A stretch of 64,000 nt of DNA from the NCBI RefSeq assembly GCF_011751885.2, contig NZ_CP061771.1, positions 1,054,001 through 1,118,000 on the forward strand, written 5' to 3'. The notes below the pieces were generated by a model that worked only from the letters and a program-made list of their open reading frames with translations, made no database searches and was not told the DNA's origin. Made by a program: the position numbers and the translations under genes. The DNA comes from Salinibacterium sp. ZJ450. GTDB lineage: Bacteria; Actinomycetota; Actinomycetes; Actinomycetales; Microbacteriaceae. This document shows, one piece after another, positions 1 to 7,713 of this stretch (positions are counted from its first letter, which is position 1; every line of letters begins with the position of its first letter).

Positions 1-1
1 C

Positions 2-547
2 AACCCGCGGGCCGACGCGTCGCCGCTGCCGATCGTGATCCACATCGTCAGCGTCACCGTGTTCTCGGTGCTGGGGGCGATGCAGTTCGCGCCGGGGCTG
101 CGGCGCCGTCCCGCCCGCTGGCACCGCATCGCCGGACGTGTTCTCGTCTTCCCTGCCGGGATTCTCGCCGCAGGGTCGGCGCTCTGGATGACCGTGTTCT
201 ACGCTCACCCGGAGGGAACCGGCGAGCTGCTCGTGGTGTTCCGGCTCATATTGGGTTCGGCCATGCTGGCCTCGCTGGTGCTCGGCCTGCTCGCCATCCG
301 GAAGCGCGCAATCATGACTCACCGGGCGTGGATGACGCGGGCCTACGCCATCGGACTCGGTGCAGGCACGCAGGTGTTCACCCTGACGATCGGCCCGCTG
401 GTGCTGGGCCCACTCACCGAGACCACTACCGCGTTGATGCACCTGGCCGGCTGGGTGATCAACCTCGCAGTGGCCGAGTGGGCGATCCGGCGGCGGTTGA
501 CGAGCCCGGCGACTGCTCGAGCGCGCGGGCGGGTGGCGGCGCGATGA
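2..547 (+). CDS. DUF2306-type integral membrane protein, 5' end cut by window edge
   Basis: The reading frame is open from base 2, so the true start lies outside the window; the first internal candidate start is a GTG near base 35. The visible protein is mostly hydrophobic with four to five membrane segments separated by short basic loops (for example the RRRPARWHR stretch and KRAIMTHRAWM). This pattern of an RxxWHRxxGR loop and a TxRAWMxRxYA loop matches the DUF2306 family of predicted membrane proteins. The function of the family is unknown. The stop codon overlaps the next start by four bases (ATGA), so the two genes are probably translationally coupled. Confidence 0.75.
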   Translation, partial: NPRADASPLPIVIHIVSVTVFSVLGAMQFAPGLRRRPARWHRIAGRVLVFPAGILAAGSALWMTVFYAHPEGTGELLVVFRLILGSAMLASLVLGLLAIRKRAIMTHRAWMTRAYAIGLGAGTQVFTLTIGPLVLGPLTETTTALMHLAGWVINLAVAEWAIRRRLTSPATARARGRVAAR

Positions 548-843
548 CCGGCTCGAACCGGGCGGCCGCCGACCGCGACGGGCAGCTGCGCTATGAGATT
601 CGGCTCGACGGGCACCTCGATGAACGTTGGGCCGAGTGGTTCGAAGGCTTGAGCATCACCCGCGATGGCGACGGGACCACCGCCCTGTCGGGCCCGGTCA
701 CCGACCAGGCGGCGCTGCACGGATTGCTCGGCAAGGTGCGCGACCTGGGGATGACGCTGGTGTCGGTGAATGTGATCGGCGGAGGCGGAGGCGGAGGCGG
801 TGGCCGTGGTGGCGGTGGCCGCGGCCACGGCGGGGTGCGGTAG
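544..843 (+). CDS. Small hypothetical protein with glycine-rich tail
   Basis: 99 residues starting at the ATG that overlaps the stop of the DUF2306 gene. Residues 1-75 look like a compact alpha/beta domain (RYEIRLDGHLDERWAEWFEG and a later LLGKVRDLGMTLVSV). The last 22 residues are almost only Gly, Arg and His, encoded by a run of GGC/GGA/GGT codons. Short proteins with the 'IRLDGHLDxRWxxWF' pattern are common in actinobacteria, but I do not know a function. The overlap with a membrane protein suggests joint expression. The glycine tract could be slippage-prone. Confidence 0.65.
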   Translation: MTGSNRAAADRDGQLRYEIRLDGHLDERWAEWFEGLSITRDGDGTTALSGPVTDQAALHGLLGKVRDLGMTLVSVNVIGGGGGGGGGRGGGGRGHGGVR

Positions 844-849
844 CGCCGG

Positions 850-1602
850 TCAGGATTCGGCGCTGCCCTCCGCGATGGCGCGTTCCACCGGCGACCGCGT
901 GTCGGCATCCGTTCGCCCGCTGGCCTCCTCGGCCACCCGCTGCTCGGCCCGCCGCTTGATCATTGGAAGGGCGAGATACCGGATCGTCACGATTCCCGCC
1001 GAGATGGGACCCCAATAGAGCCGGAACCGGCGCCGCGCCTCGGCGTCCGTGGTGCCGACGCGGGTGCGGGTGACCAGCAGGCAGCTGTCTGGACCGGTCG
1101 GTTGGGCCTCGATAGTCACCGCGATCTTGGCGTATCCCGGTTCGTTGAACGCGGCGAACTGGTCGAGGGGGAGTGATTCGAACTTCACGGTGCTGCGCCA
1201 CGGCTGGGTGTATGCGCCGAGCACGAGCCGGTGGCCCGGGTCCCAGTCCAGAATCTGCCAGCCGAGTCCCTCCGTTTCGGCGACGAGGCCGCGCACTTTC
1301 GGCATCCGGAACGGCTCCCCGCCGAGCATCGCCGGGATCGCGCGGAGCCAGAGAATCGCGCGGATCGGTGGCGACTGCCACAGGTCGATGTCGCGGGCGA
1401 CCGAGAACGCGATGGCCGCGGGGGCGTCGATGGCGATCTGGTGCCATTCGTCGACCTCCGGGTGGGGAATCACCTTGTCGAGTACCGGGTCCGGCGGCTG
1501 GCGTACCGGGTTGCCGTACCGTGCCCATCTCGCCGCACAGTAGCCCGCGGCCACGCCGACGAATGCGGCCACTGCCGTGCCGACAGCCTCAATCGGTTTC
1601 AT
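850..1602 (-). CDS. SRPBCC-family protein with N-terminal membrane anchor
   Basis: 250 residues from an ATG. An N-terminal hydrophobic stretch (about residues 7-25, AVGTAVAAFVGVAAGYCAA) looks like a single membrane anchor. It is followed by a START/polyketide-cyclase-like fold: a DEWHQIAIDAPAAIAFSVARDIDLW start, a central EPFRMPKVRGLVAETEGLGW, and a long C-terminal helix. Such folds bind small hydrophobic ligands. No catalytic residues can be assigned. The gene is convergent with the small gene before it and divergent from the next one. Confidence 0.7.
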   Translation of the reverse strand: MKPIEAVGTAVAAFVGVAAGYCAARWARYGNPVRQPPDPVLDKVIPHPEVDEWHQIAIDAPAAIAFSVARDIDLWQSPPIRAILWLRAIPAMLGGEPFRMPKVRGLVAETEGLGWQILDWDPGHRLVLGAYTQPWRSTVKFESLPLDQFAAFNEPGYAKIAVTIEAQPTGPDSCLLVTRTRVGTTDAEARRRFRLYWGPISAGIVTIRYLALPMIKRRAEQRVAEEASGRTDADTRSPVERAIAEGSAES

Positions 1603-1778
1603 GACTTCAGTATTTCGCGGGGCAGAACCTCAGGATAGGGATGCCGCAGGGCAGCGTCTGGGTGTATGAGGGGGCGCACGGATCGCGCACCAGATGCCGC
1701 GACCGCCCCCTATCCGCCGGACTGCGGGCGGGCGTAGCCTGAGCGAACACCCACCCTCGGTCGCTCATTGGAGACACC

Positions 1779-2069
1779 ATGGCTGTCCTGCGTGCTTACC
1801 TGTCGGTTTCAGATTTCGACAGCTGGAAGGAAAACTTCGACAGCGATCCGATGGATCGCAAAGGATCCGGCGTCATCCGCTACTGGGTGCACCGCCCGAT
1901 CGACGAGCCCACGATCGTGCTCGTCGACCTTGAGCTGGGCAGCGTGGAGCAGGCGAAAGCCTTGCTGGCGCGGCTCGAGGAGTTCTGGGCATCCGGACGG
2001 GCGCCGATCGTCGGCACTCCGCGCACGCAGATCGCTGAGACGGTGGATGTCGTGGAGCTCGGCGGATGA
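1779..2069 (+). CDS. Small conserved hypothetical protein, ferredoxin-like-fold candidate
   Basis: 96 residues; the ATG is preceded by GGAGACACC, an adequate ribosome site. The sequence begins AVLRAYLSVSDFDSWKENFD and has a later WVHRPIDEPTIVLVDLELGSVEQAKALLARL segment, the alternation of strands and helices expected for dimeric alpha-beta barrel (antibiotic monooxygenase-like) small proteins. No function can be given. The adjacent gene downstream is on the other strand and a palindromic repeat sits between them. Confidence 0.65.
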   Translation: MAVLRAYLSVSDFDSWKENFDSDPMDRKGSGVIRYWVHRPIDEPTIVLVDLELGSVEQAKALLARLEEFWASGRAPIVGTPRTQIAETVDVVELGG

Positions 2070-2139
2070 CATGAAGCCGCGACGCCCGTTGCGCGGTGCC
2101 ACCCGTCGCTTGCGACATCCGGTTCGCGATTGAGCCAGG

Positions 2140-2181
2140 TTGTCGCGCTTGAGCCACCGCGCGGTGGCTCAACCGCGACAA
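2140..2181. repeat. REP-like palindromic repeat, copy 1
   Basis: A 42-base near-perfect palindrome centred at 2160/2161. The inner arms TTGAGCCACCGC and GCGGTGGCTCAA are exact; outer arms TTGTCGCG and CGCGACAA are also exact; only one base between inner and outer arms mismatches. Related copies lie at about 2940 and 50913. It sits between convergent genes. It would fold into a very stable cruciform or RNA hairpin. Confidence 0.85.
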
Positions 2182-2192
2182 ACGGGATCAGG

Positions 2193-2759
2193 TCAGTTTG
2201 CCACCAGAGTCACGCTCACCGGCGTCGCGTTCGCGAACAGGTCGAGCACCGGGCAGTGCGCGTCGACGACGCGGTGCAGTTCCTCGTAGCGGTCATCGCT
2301 CTCCGGCCCGGTGACGTTGATGGTCAGGCGCACGTCGGAGAAGCCGGGGCGCACGCTGTCGTTTAGGCCGAACAGCCCGTGCACATCGAGGTCACCCTCG
2401 GCCTGAGCGGTGATCGAGTCGATCTCGATGCCGAGGTTCTGCGCGTACAGCCTGTAGACCACGATCTGGCAGGAGATCAGGGCGCCGAGGGCGATCTCGA
2501 CCGGGCTGGCTGCGATGTCATCGCCGGCCAAGCCGGCCGGCTCGTCGACGAAGAATTCGTGCGTGCCGGCGGAGATCCGGGAGGCGACGGCCCCCTCGCC
2601 CTGCCCGCCGACCTTGTAGGTCAATTGGGCGCTAGCGGGGCTGGCGGTGACCCGTTCGGTCCACGTGGTTCCTGCATCGATAAGTCGGGTTGCGCGCTCG
2701 TCAGCAGTGACTATGGGCGCGGCGGCGGCGGTGAGTGCTGCGGTGGCGGTCAGTGACAT
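2193..2759 (-). CDS. OsmC-family peroxiredoxin-like protein
   Basis: 188 residues when started at the ATG at 2759, which is preceded by GGAAGGACCGACACC, a good ribosome site; an upstream ATG 33 bases earlier lacks one. OsmC/Ohr-type proteins reduce organic hydroperoxides with two cysteines. Both are visible: one in the central helix (GALISCQIVVYRLYAQ) and one in VVDAHCPVLDLF near the C-terminus. The family is cytosolic. The gene stands alone between two copies of a palindromic repeat. Whether it is OsmC, Ohr or a general OsmC-like member cannot be settled here. Confidence 0.85.
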   Translation of the reverse strand: MSLTATAALTAAAAPIVTADERATRLIDAGTTWTERVTASPASAQLTYKVGGQGEGAVASRISAGTHEFFVDEPAGLAGDDIAASPVEIALGALISCQIVVYRLYAQNLGIEIDSITAQAEGDLDVHGLFGLNDSVRPGFSDVRLTINVTGPESDDRYEELHRVVDAHCPVLDLFANATPVSVTLVAN

Positions 2760-2939
2760 GGTGTCGGTCCTTCCATCGGGGGATGAGTGCACCCACCGTA
2801 GGAAGGATCAGCGGATGCGTCGAGGCTCGGGCGCACATGACGTAACAGGGCGAAACGGGAGGTAATCCGCTCGACGTATGGCGAAAGTCGTGCTTGCGGC
2901 CAGACCCGCCGCGGGTTGAGACTGCGCGACTGATCCAGT

Positions 2940-2980
2940 TTGTCGGGATTGAGCCACCGCGCGGTGGCTCAACCGCGACA
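2940..2980. repeat. REP-like palindromic repeat, copy 2
   Basis: Same inner palindrome as copy 1 (TTGAGCCACCGC/GCGGTGGCTCAA, centre 2960/2961) with outer arms TTGTCGGG and CCGCGACA. The flanking word TGATCCAG just upstream is shared with copy 3 near 50904. An extra half-unit GGCTGGCTCAACCGC follows immediately. The surrounding gap 2760-3059 holds no gene that I can support. Confidence 0.8.
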
Positions 2981-3059
2981 GGCTGGCTCAACCGCACTGA
3001 CCACCACGAGGGCGAGGGCGAGCTCGCGCGGACGGATCACTCCCAGCAGAGCCGCCCGC

Positions 3060-4724
3060 CTACGCCGAACCCGCAGTCCCGACATCCGGATCCGGACCCT
3101 CCTGCACCTCGACCGGCCGAGTGAACGGCACGTTGGCTTGCACCTCCGTGGCGCTGCGAACCGGGCCGAGACGGCGCCGGCGCAGCGGGTCGCGGCGCAG
3201 GTCGACGTAGAGCGACACGCACAACCCGATCATGATGATCACGAACGGACTGGCCGCGAGGATCGTGAAGGTCTGCAGCGCGCCCAGCCCGCCCACGAAC
3301 AGCAGCACCGCGGCCACGGCGCCGGTGAGCACCGCCCAGAGGATCACCAGCGGTTTCCACGGATGGTTGCTGCCGCGGGTGGACAGCGTGCCGAGCACGA
3401 GGGATCCGGCATCCGCCCCGCTCACAAAGAACACCGCGGTCAGCACCATCACGATCAAGGAGGTGCCGATGAAGAACGGGTACTGCTGCAGGGTCGCGAA
3501 GAAGGCGGCCGCCTCGTTGCCGGTGCCGGCGATGTCGACGCCGTTCACCTGCAGGTTGATGCCGGCCCCGCCGAACACGGTGAACCAGAGCATGCTCACC
3601 CCGGTGGGCACCAGCAGCACGCCGAGCACGAACTCGCGGATGGTGCGTCCGCGCGAGATGCGGGCGATGAAGTTGCCCACGAACGGGGTCCAGGAGATCC
3701 ACCAGGCCCAGTAGAAGATGGTCCAGCTGGCCAGCCAGTCGCCGCCGCCGAACACCGCAGACTGGAAGCTCATCGGGATGATGGTGCTGAAGTATGCGCC
3801 GATCGATTCCGGCAGCAGGTCGAGGATGAACACGGTGGGGCCGGCGACGAAGACGAAGGTGATCAGCACTGCGGAGAGCACCATGTTGGTGTTGCTCAGC
3901 CACTTGATGCCCTTCGACACCCCGCTCGCCGCCGAGAACACCACGCCCACGGTGAGCACGCAGATGACCAGGATCGGCAGCAGCGTGCCCGGATCATCGG
4001 AGAATTCGCCGGTGGCCAGCAGCGAGATTCCGGCGGCGATCTGCAGGGCGCCGAGGCCGAGGGATGTCGCGGAGCCGAACTTGGTGCAGATGATGGCGAG
4101 GATGTCGATGGGTTTGCCCCATCCGCGCCGCACGATACGGTCCTCACCGAGGATCGCCTGGAACGGTGCGCTCATCAGGTTGCCGCGGCCCATCCGGAAG
4201 GTGGAGTACGCCAGCGCCAGGCCCACCACGGAGTAGATGGCCCACGGGTGCAGCCCCCAGTGGAAGAACGTGTATGCCATGGCGGTGCTGGCCGCCTCCG
4301 CGCTGCCGGGTTCGGCACCGACGAATGGGGGAGGCGACTCCAGGTGCGTGACCGGCTCGTACACGCCGAAGAACATCAGGCCGATGCCCATCCCGGCGCT
4401 GAACATCATCGACACCCAGGACAGCGTGGAGAACTCGGCTTTCTCACCCTCGCGGGAGAGCGGGATGCTGCCGTACCGGCCGAACGCCAACACGATGGCG
4501 AACACCACGAAACCGGTCGAGCCGAGAATGAACAGCCAGCCGAGGTTGGAGGTGATCCAAGCGAGAGCGACCGCTGCCCCGTCGCCTACCTGCTGCGTGA
4601 ACACCACGCCGAGTATGCAGAGCACCACGATGATGCTGGCGGCCACGCCGAACACGGTCTTGTCGACGCTTTCCCACCCCTTCCCCGATGCGGTGGGCAG
4701 GGCTTTCGTGGCGTCGTTCGACAT
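3060..4724 (-). CDS. BCCT-family betaine/choline/carnitine transporter
   Basis: 554 residues from the ATG at 4724, preceded by GGAGATCATC; an upstream ATG 51 bases earlier lacks a site. Twelve or so hydrophobic segments are visible. The family signature is clear: the tryptophan-rich stretch WTIFYWAWWISWTPFVGNF in the substrate-binding helix, followed by ARISRGRTIREFVLGVLLVP, and GMGIGLMFFGVYEP earlier. BCCT proteins import compatible solutes such as glycine betaine, usually with Na+ or H+. The C-terminal tail is short and proline/arginine-rich. A large open frame antisense to it is a composition artefact. Confidence 0.93.
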   Translation of the reverse strand: MSNDATKALPTASGKGWESVDKTVFGVAASIIVVLCILGVVFTQQVGDGAAVALAWITSNLGWLFILGSTGFVVFAIVLAFGRYGSIPLSREGEKAEFSTLSWVSMMFSAGMGIGLMFFGVYEPVTHLESPPPFVGAEPGSAEAASTAMAYTFFHWGLHPWAIYSVVGLALAYSTFRMGRGNLMSAPFQAILGEDRIVRRGWGKPIDILAIICTKFGSATSLGLGALQIAAGISLLATGEFSDDPGTLLPILVICVLTVGVVFSAASGVSKGIKWLSNTNMVLSAVLITFVFVAGPTVFILDLLPESIGAYFSTIIPMSFQSAVFGGGDWLASWTIFYWAWWISWTPFVGNFIARISRGRTIREFVLGVLLVPTGVSMLWFTVFGGAGINLQVNGVDIAGTGNEAAAFFATLQQYPFFIGTSLIVMVLTAVFFVSGADAGSLVLGTLSTRGSNHPWKPLVILWAVLTGAVAAVLLFVGGLGALQTFTILAASPFVIIMIGLCVSLYVDLRRDPLRRRRLGPVRSATEVQANVPFTRPVEVQEGPDPDVGTAGSA

Positions 4725-4801
4725 GATGATCTCCGTCGACCTGTCGGGGGCACCCCGTGTGAGAACCCGATTCACGCAACGCTACCCCCGCGGTGAGAGG
4801 G

Positions 4802-5464
4802 ATGACTAGAGTGGCCGCTATGGCTGACGCCGATGAAGTCGAGCCGACCGAACTGGTCTACAACTCGCGTGAGGGAGACAACGGACGCACCGATTTCGGG
4901 CGTCATGGCGACCTGCCCAAATGGGATTCCCGGGTGGCTGCCTGGCAAGACTGCGAAGAGGCCAATGCGGCGATCAGCCTGTCGATGGCGGTGAGCGGCT
5001 TCGCGATCGACGTGAACTCCACGCTGGCCAGCGTGCAGAACGACCTGTACGACCTCGGCGCCGACCTCGCGGCGCCGTTCGATGATCCGGAGCCCGCGGT
5101 GGCGCGCATCCACGACGCCCACCTGGTGCGGTTGGAACGCGCGATCGAGTACTACGGGCAGAACGCTTCCGACCTCAGCGGCCGGGTGCTGCCCGGAGGC
5201 ACCGTCGCCGCCGCGAGCCTGTTCCACGCCCGCGCGGTGGTGCGGCGGGCGGAGCGGATGACCTGGATCGCGTGGCAGCAGCACCGGCAGTCGGTTAACG
5301 TGCTCACCGCCCGCTACCTGAATCGACTGTCCACGCTGCTGTTCGTACTGGCCCGCAGCGCCAACGTGGAGCACGGCGACTCATACTGGCAGCCCGAGGC
5401 CTCGTACGTGGCGATGGAGCAGGAGCCCGAAGCGACGGATGCCGACGACCTGCCGACCCCGTAG
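4802..5464 (+). CDS. PduO-like ATP:cob(I)alamin adenosyltransferase family protein
   Basis: 220 residues from ATG 4802; an ATG at 4820 is an equally possible start because neither has a strong ribosome site. The protein has the family layout: an N-terminal nucleotide loop (YNSREGDNGRTDFGRHG), the DSRVAAWQDCEEANAAISLSMA helix, VQNDLYDLGADLAAP, and the ARAVVRRAERMTW helix that contains the conserved RRAE. PduO-type enzymes transfer adenosyl from ATP to cobalamin. Compared with canonical members the loop reads SREGDNGRTDFG instead of TKTGDxGxTxLG, which is common in an actinobacterial subgroup, so activity is inferred only. Confidence 0.75.
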   Translation: MTRVAAMADADEVEPTELVYNSREGDNGRTDFGRHGDLPKWDSRVAAWQDCEEANAAISLSMAVSGFAIDVNSTLASVQNDLYDLGADLAAPFDDPEPAVARIHDAHLVRLERAIEYYGQNASDLSGRVLPGGTVAAASLFHARAVVRRAERMTWIAWQQHRQSVNVLTARYLNRLSTLLFVLARSANVEHGDSYWQPEASYVAMEQEPEATDADDLPTP

Positions 5465-5510
5465 CTAACCGTCTCGGAATACTTCGACCACCTGAGACGC
5501 TGCACCGGGT

Positions 5511-6530
5511 GTGAAGCGCATCGGATTCCTCTCCTTCGGCCATTACCAAGACGTACCCGGGTCGCTGGTGCGCACCGCACAAGATGCGCTGCTGCAGTCG
5601 ATCGAGCTGGCGGTCGCCGCCGAGGAGGTCGGTGTCGACGGCGCCTTCGTGCGCGTGCACCACTTCGCCCCGCAACTGGCCTCCCCGTTCCCGCTGCTCG
5701 CAGCGATGGGCGCCCGCACCAGCCGCATCGAAATCGGCACCGGCGTGATCGACATGCGTTACGAAAATCCTCTATACATGGCTGAAGAGGCCGCGGCCGC
5801 CGACCTGATCAGCGGCGGCAGGCTGCAGCTCGGCGTCAGCCGGGGATCACCCGAGCACGCCATGAACGGCTACGAGGCCTTCGGCTACGTTCCAGCGGAG
5901 GGTCACACCGACGCCGATGACGCCCGCACCAAGACCCAGATCTTCCTGCAGGCGATCGAGGGCGCCGGCGTCGTCGCCGCCAACCCGCGGATGACCGGGC
6001 ACTCCGGCGCGCTCGCCATCGAGCCGCACTCGCCGGGGCTGCGCGACCGCATCTGGTGGGGCTCCGGCACCCGAGCCACCGCCAAGTGGACCGCCGAACA
6101 GGGCATGAACCTGATGAGTTCCACCCTGCTCACCGAAGACACCGGCGAACAGTTCAGCGACCTGCAGGCCGAGCAGATCCAGGTGTTCCGCGACACCTGG
6201 ACCGAGGCCGGCCACACCTGGACGCCGCGCGTCTCGGTGAGCCGCAGCATCATCCCGCTGGTCACCGACGAAGACCGGCACTACTTCGGCCTGCGCGCCC
6301 AGGTCGAGGGCAAGGACCAGGTCGGCCAGCTCGAAGGCACCCTCGCCCGCTTCGGCAAGAGCTACATCGGCGAGCCCGACGCGCTGGTCGAACAGCTGGC
6401 TCTGGATGCCGCGGTCGAGGCCGCGGACACCCTGCTAATCACCGTGCCGAACCAGCTGGGTGTCGACTACAACGCCAAGCTGCTGGAGAGCGTGGTCAAG
6501 TACGTCGCCCCGGCACTCGGCTGGCGGTAA
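5511..6530 (+). CDS. Luciferase-like (LLM class) flavin-dependent oxidoreductase
   Basis: 339 residues from a GTG at 5511. The TIM-barrel of the bacterial luciferase-like family is seen from VAAEEVGVDGAFVRVHHFAPQLASPFPLLAAMGARTSRIEIGTGV through ENPLYMAEEAAAADLISGGRLQLGVSRGSPEHAM. Such enzymes use FMN or F420. Substrate unknown. The gene stands alone between the adenosyltransferase-like gene and a convergent SRPBCC gene whose stop lies four bases away. Confidence 0.88.
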   Translation: MKRIGFLSFGHYQDVPGSLVRTAQDALLQSIELAVAAEEVGVDGAFVRVHHFAPQLASPFPLLAAMGARTSRIEIGTGVIDMRYENPLYMAEEAAAADLISGGRLQLGVSRGSPEHAMNGYEAFGYVPAEGHTDADDARTKTQIFLQAIEGAGVVAANPRMTGHSGALAIEPHSPGLRDRIWWGSGTRATAKWTAEQGMNLMSSTLLTEDTGEQFSDLQAEQIQVFRDTWTEAGHTWTPRVSVSRSIIPLVTDEDRHYFGLRAQVEGKDQVGQLEGTLARFGKSYIGEPDALVEQLALDAAVEAADTLLITVPNQLGVDYNAKLLESVVKYVAPALGWR

Positions 6531-6534
6531 CGAC

Positions 6535-7392
6535 TCACGACGTGGCGGCGGTGTCGCCAGACTCTTCATCCGGCGCCGCGATCACCTTCTGCACCAGACG
6601 CTCGATGTGGTCGTGCCAGCGGATCCGCAGGTCGTCGACCTGATTGCCGATCCCGGTGTGGGTGAGCACGATGCGCGCGCCGCCGGGGCCGGTCTGCACC
6701 TCCCAGCGCAGGCTTCCGCCGTTCGCGAGCTCGATCTCCACCCACTCGCCGTCGACGCGGCCGCTGATCTGGCCCGGACCGAGCCGGCCCGGCGCCAGCT
6801 GCTCAAGAGTGGTCGGATGCAGCACCCGCCACACCTTCTCGGGTGACTGCAACATCAGCTGTCGTTCGACCCGCAGGGTGTCGTGGCCGATCGTCGGCCG
6901 GTCGAGCCCGAACTCCTTCACATAGTCCTCGTAGCGCTCGATCGAGGGTGACGCCTCGCGCGCCGGCAGCCCGTCGAGCAGGTCGCCGAGCACCTCAAGG
7001 CAGGTGTCCCAGCCGTCCGCATAGGCTGCCGCGGCCGGACGGTCATCGAACTCGTGGATGAAGGTCAGCAGGCTGCCGCCGTCATCCGGCTGCACCTCGA
7101 TCGTGATCGAGTTGTCACTCTCCCGTGACATTTCTTCCGGCGATGTCTCCGTGAAGGCCAGTCGGGTGCCGGGTGCCAGTTCGGTCACCCGTCCTGTGCT
7201 GGTGAAGTCGTCTCCGTAGTCGAACCGGATGTCCGTGCCCACAGCGGGCTCGAACTCCACGATCTGCGCCGGATACCACTGGCTCAGCTTCTGGGGATGG
7301 ACCACGTACGACCACAGCTTCTCTGCCGAGTGCATGAACCGGCGCTGGATCGTCAGCGTCTGCCGTCCGTTGGTCTCGGTCAGAGTGGCCAT
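6535..7392 (-). CDS. Tandem AHSA1/SRPBCC-domain protein
   Basis: 285 residues from an ATG. Two related domains are visible. Domain 1 (about residues 10-150) has QRRFMHSAEKLWSYVVHPQKLSQWYPA and a closing FIHEFDDRPAAAAYADGWDTCLEVLGDLL. Domain 2 (about 165-275) restarts with VERQLMLQSPEKVWRVLHPTTLEQL and ends WHDHIERLVQKVI. This is the Aha1-C-terminal/START fold used for small-molecule binding and in some toxin or stress proteins. Ligand unknown. A short open frame lies five bases upstream. Confidence 0.8.
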   Translation of the reverse strand: MATLTETNGRQTLTIQRRFMHSAEKLWSYVVHPQKLSQWYPAQIVEFEPAVGTDIRFDYGDDFTSTGRVTELAPGTRLAFTETSPEEMSRESDNSITIEVQPDDGGSLLTFIHEFDDRPAAAAYADGWDTCLEVLGDLLDGLPAREASPSIERYEDYVKEFGLDRPTIGHDTLRVERQLMLQSPEKVWRVLHPTTLEQLAPGRLGPGQISGRVDGEWVEIELANGGSLRWEVQTGPGGARIVLTHTGIGNQVDDLRIRWHDHIERLVQKVIAAPDEESGDTAATS

Positions 7393-7397
7393 GCAGT

Positions 7398-7532
7398 TCA
7401 GGTTACGCCGGGCGGCGCGGGTGTGGCACCCGGCTGCCCGTCAGCGCGCGCCGCCTGCTCCGCGACATCCGACGCCAACAGCTTGTGCAACAGCCGGTCC
7501 AGCGTGTCTGCCTCGTCGTCGAAGCTCGCCAC
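7398..7532 (-). pseudogene. Short orphan frame, possible gene remnant upstream of the AHSA1 gene
   Basis: A 44-codon frame from a GTG to a TGA, with strongly G/C-biased third positions and a helical acidic sequence (SFDDEADTLDRLLHKLLASD). In-frame sequence just upstream is closed by a TGA, and no ribosome site is seen. AHSA1 genes are often preceded by an ArsR-type repressor gene, so this may be the decayed end of an upstream partner; that is inference. It could also be chance. Confidence 0.25.
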
Positions 7533-7637
7533 GGGCTCGGCTCCGGCGGTTCAGGATGCCGCGGATCTGACGTCCGCCAACCGCTGAGTTCCGCGCTGGC
7601 CTGGCAGGGCTCCCATCAGGGCTCCCCACACCACTAG

Positions 7638-7680
7638 ACGACTCGGTGCCCCCGTTATGGCGGGGGCGCCGAGTCGTTTT
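7638..7680 (+). terminator. Strong hairpin terminator with T-run
   Basis: ACGACTCGG at 7638-7646 pairs with CCGAGTCGT at 7669-7677, continued by CCCCC with GGGGG, loop TTATG, followed by TTTT on the + strand. The T-run makes it a + strand terminator, yet no + strand gene ends within a kilobase upstream. It may end an unannotated transcript or protect the convergent rnhA gene from read-through. The gap 7533-7713 otherwise shows nothing I can support. Confidence 0.75.
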
Positions 7681-7713
7681 CGGCTGCGACGAGCGCCAGA
7701 TTTGATGCCGGAG

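Noticed and set aside
780-840. Glycine-coding run as a separate microsatellite element
   Set aside because: It is the coding end of the small protein at 544-843 and needs no separate explanation.
2940-4796. 618-codon open frame on the + strand over the BCCT gene
   Set aside because: It is antisense to a clear transporter, starts in the palindromic repeat and is dominated by His, Arg, Gln and Glu, as expected from a high-GC shadow frame.
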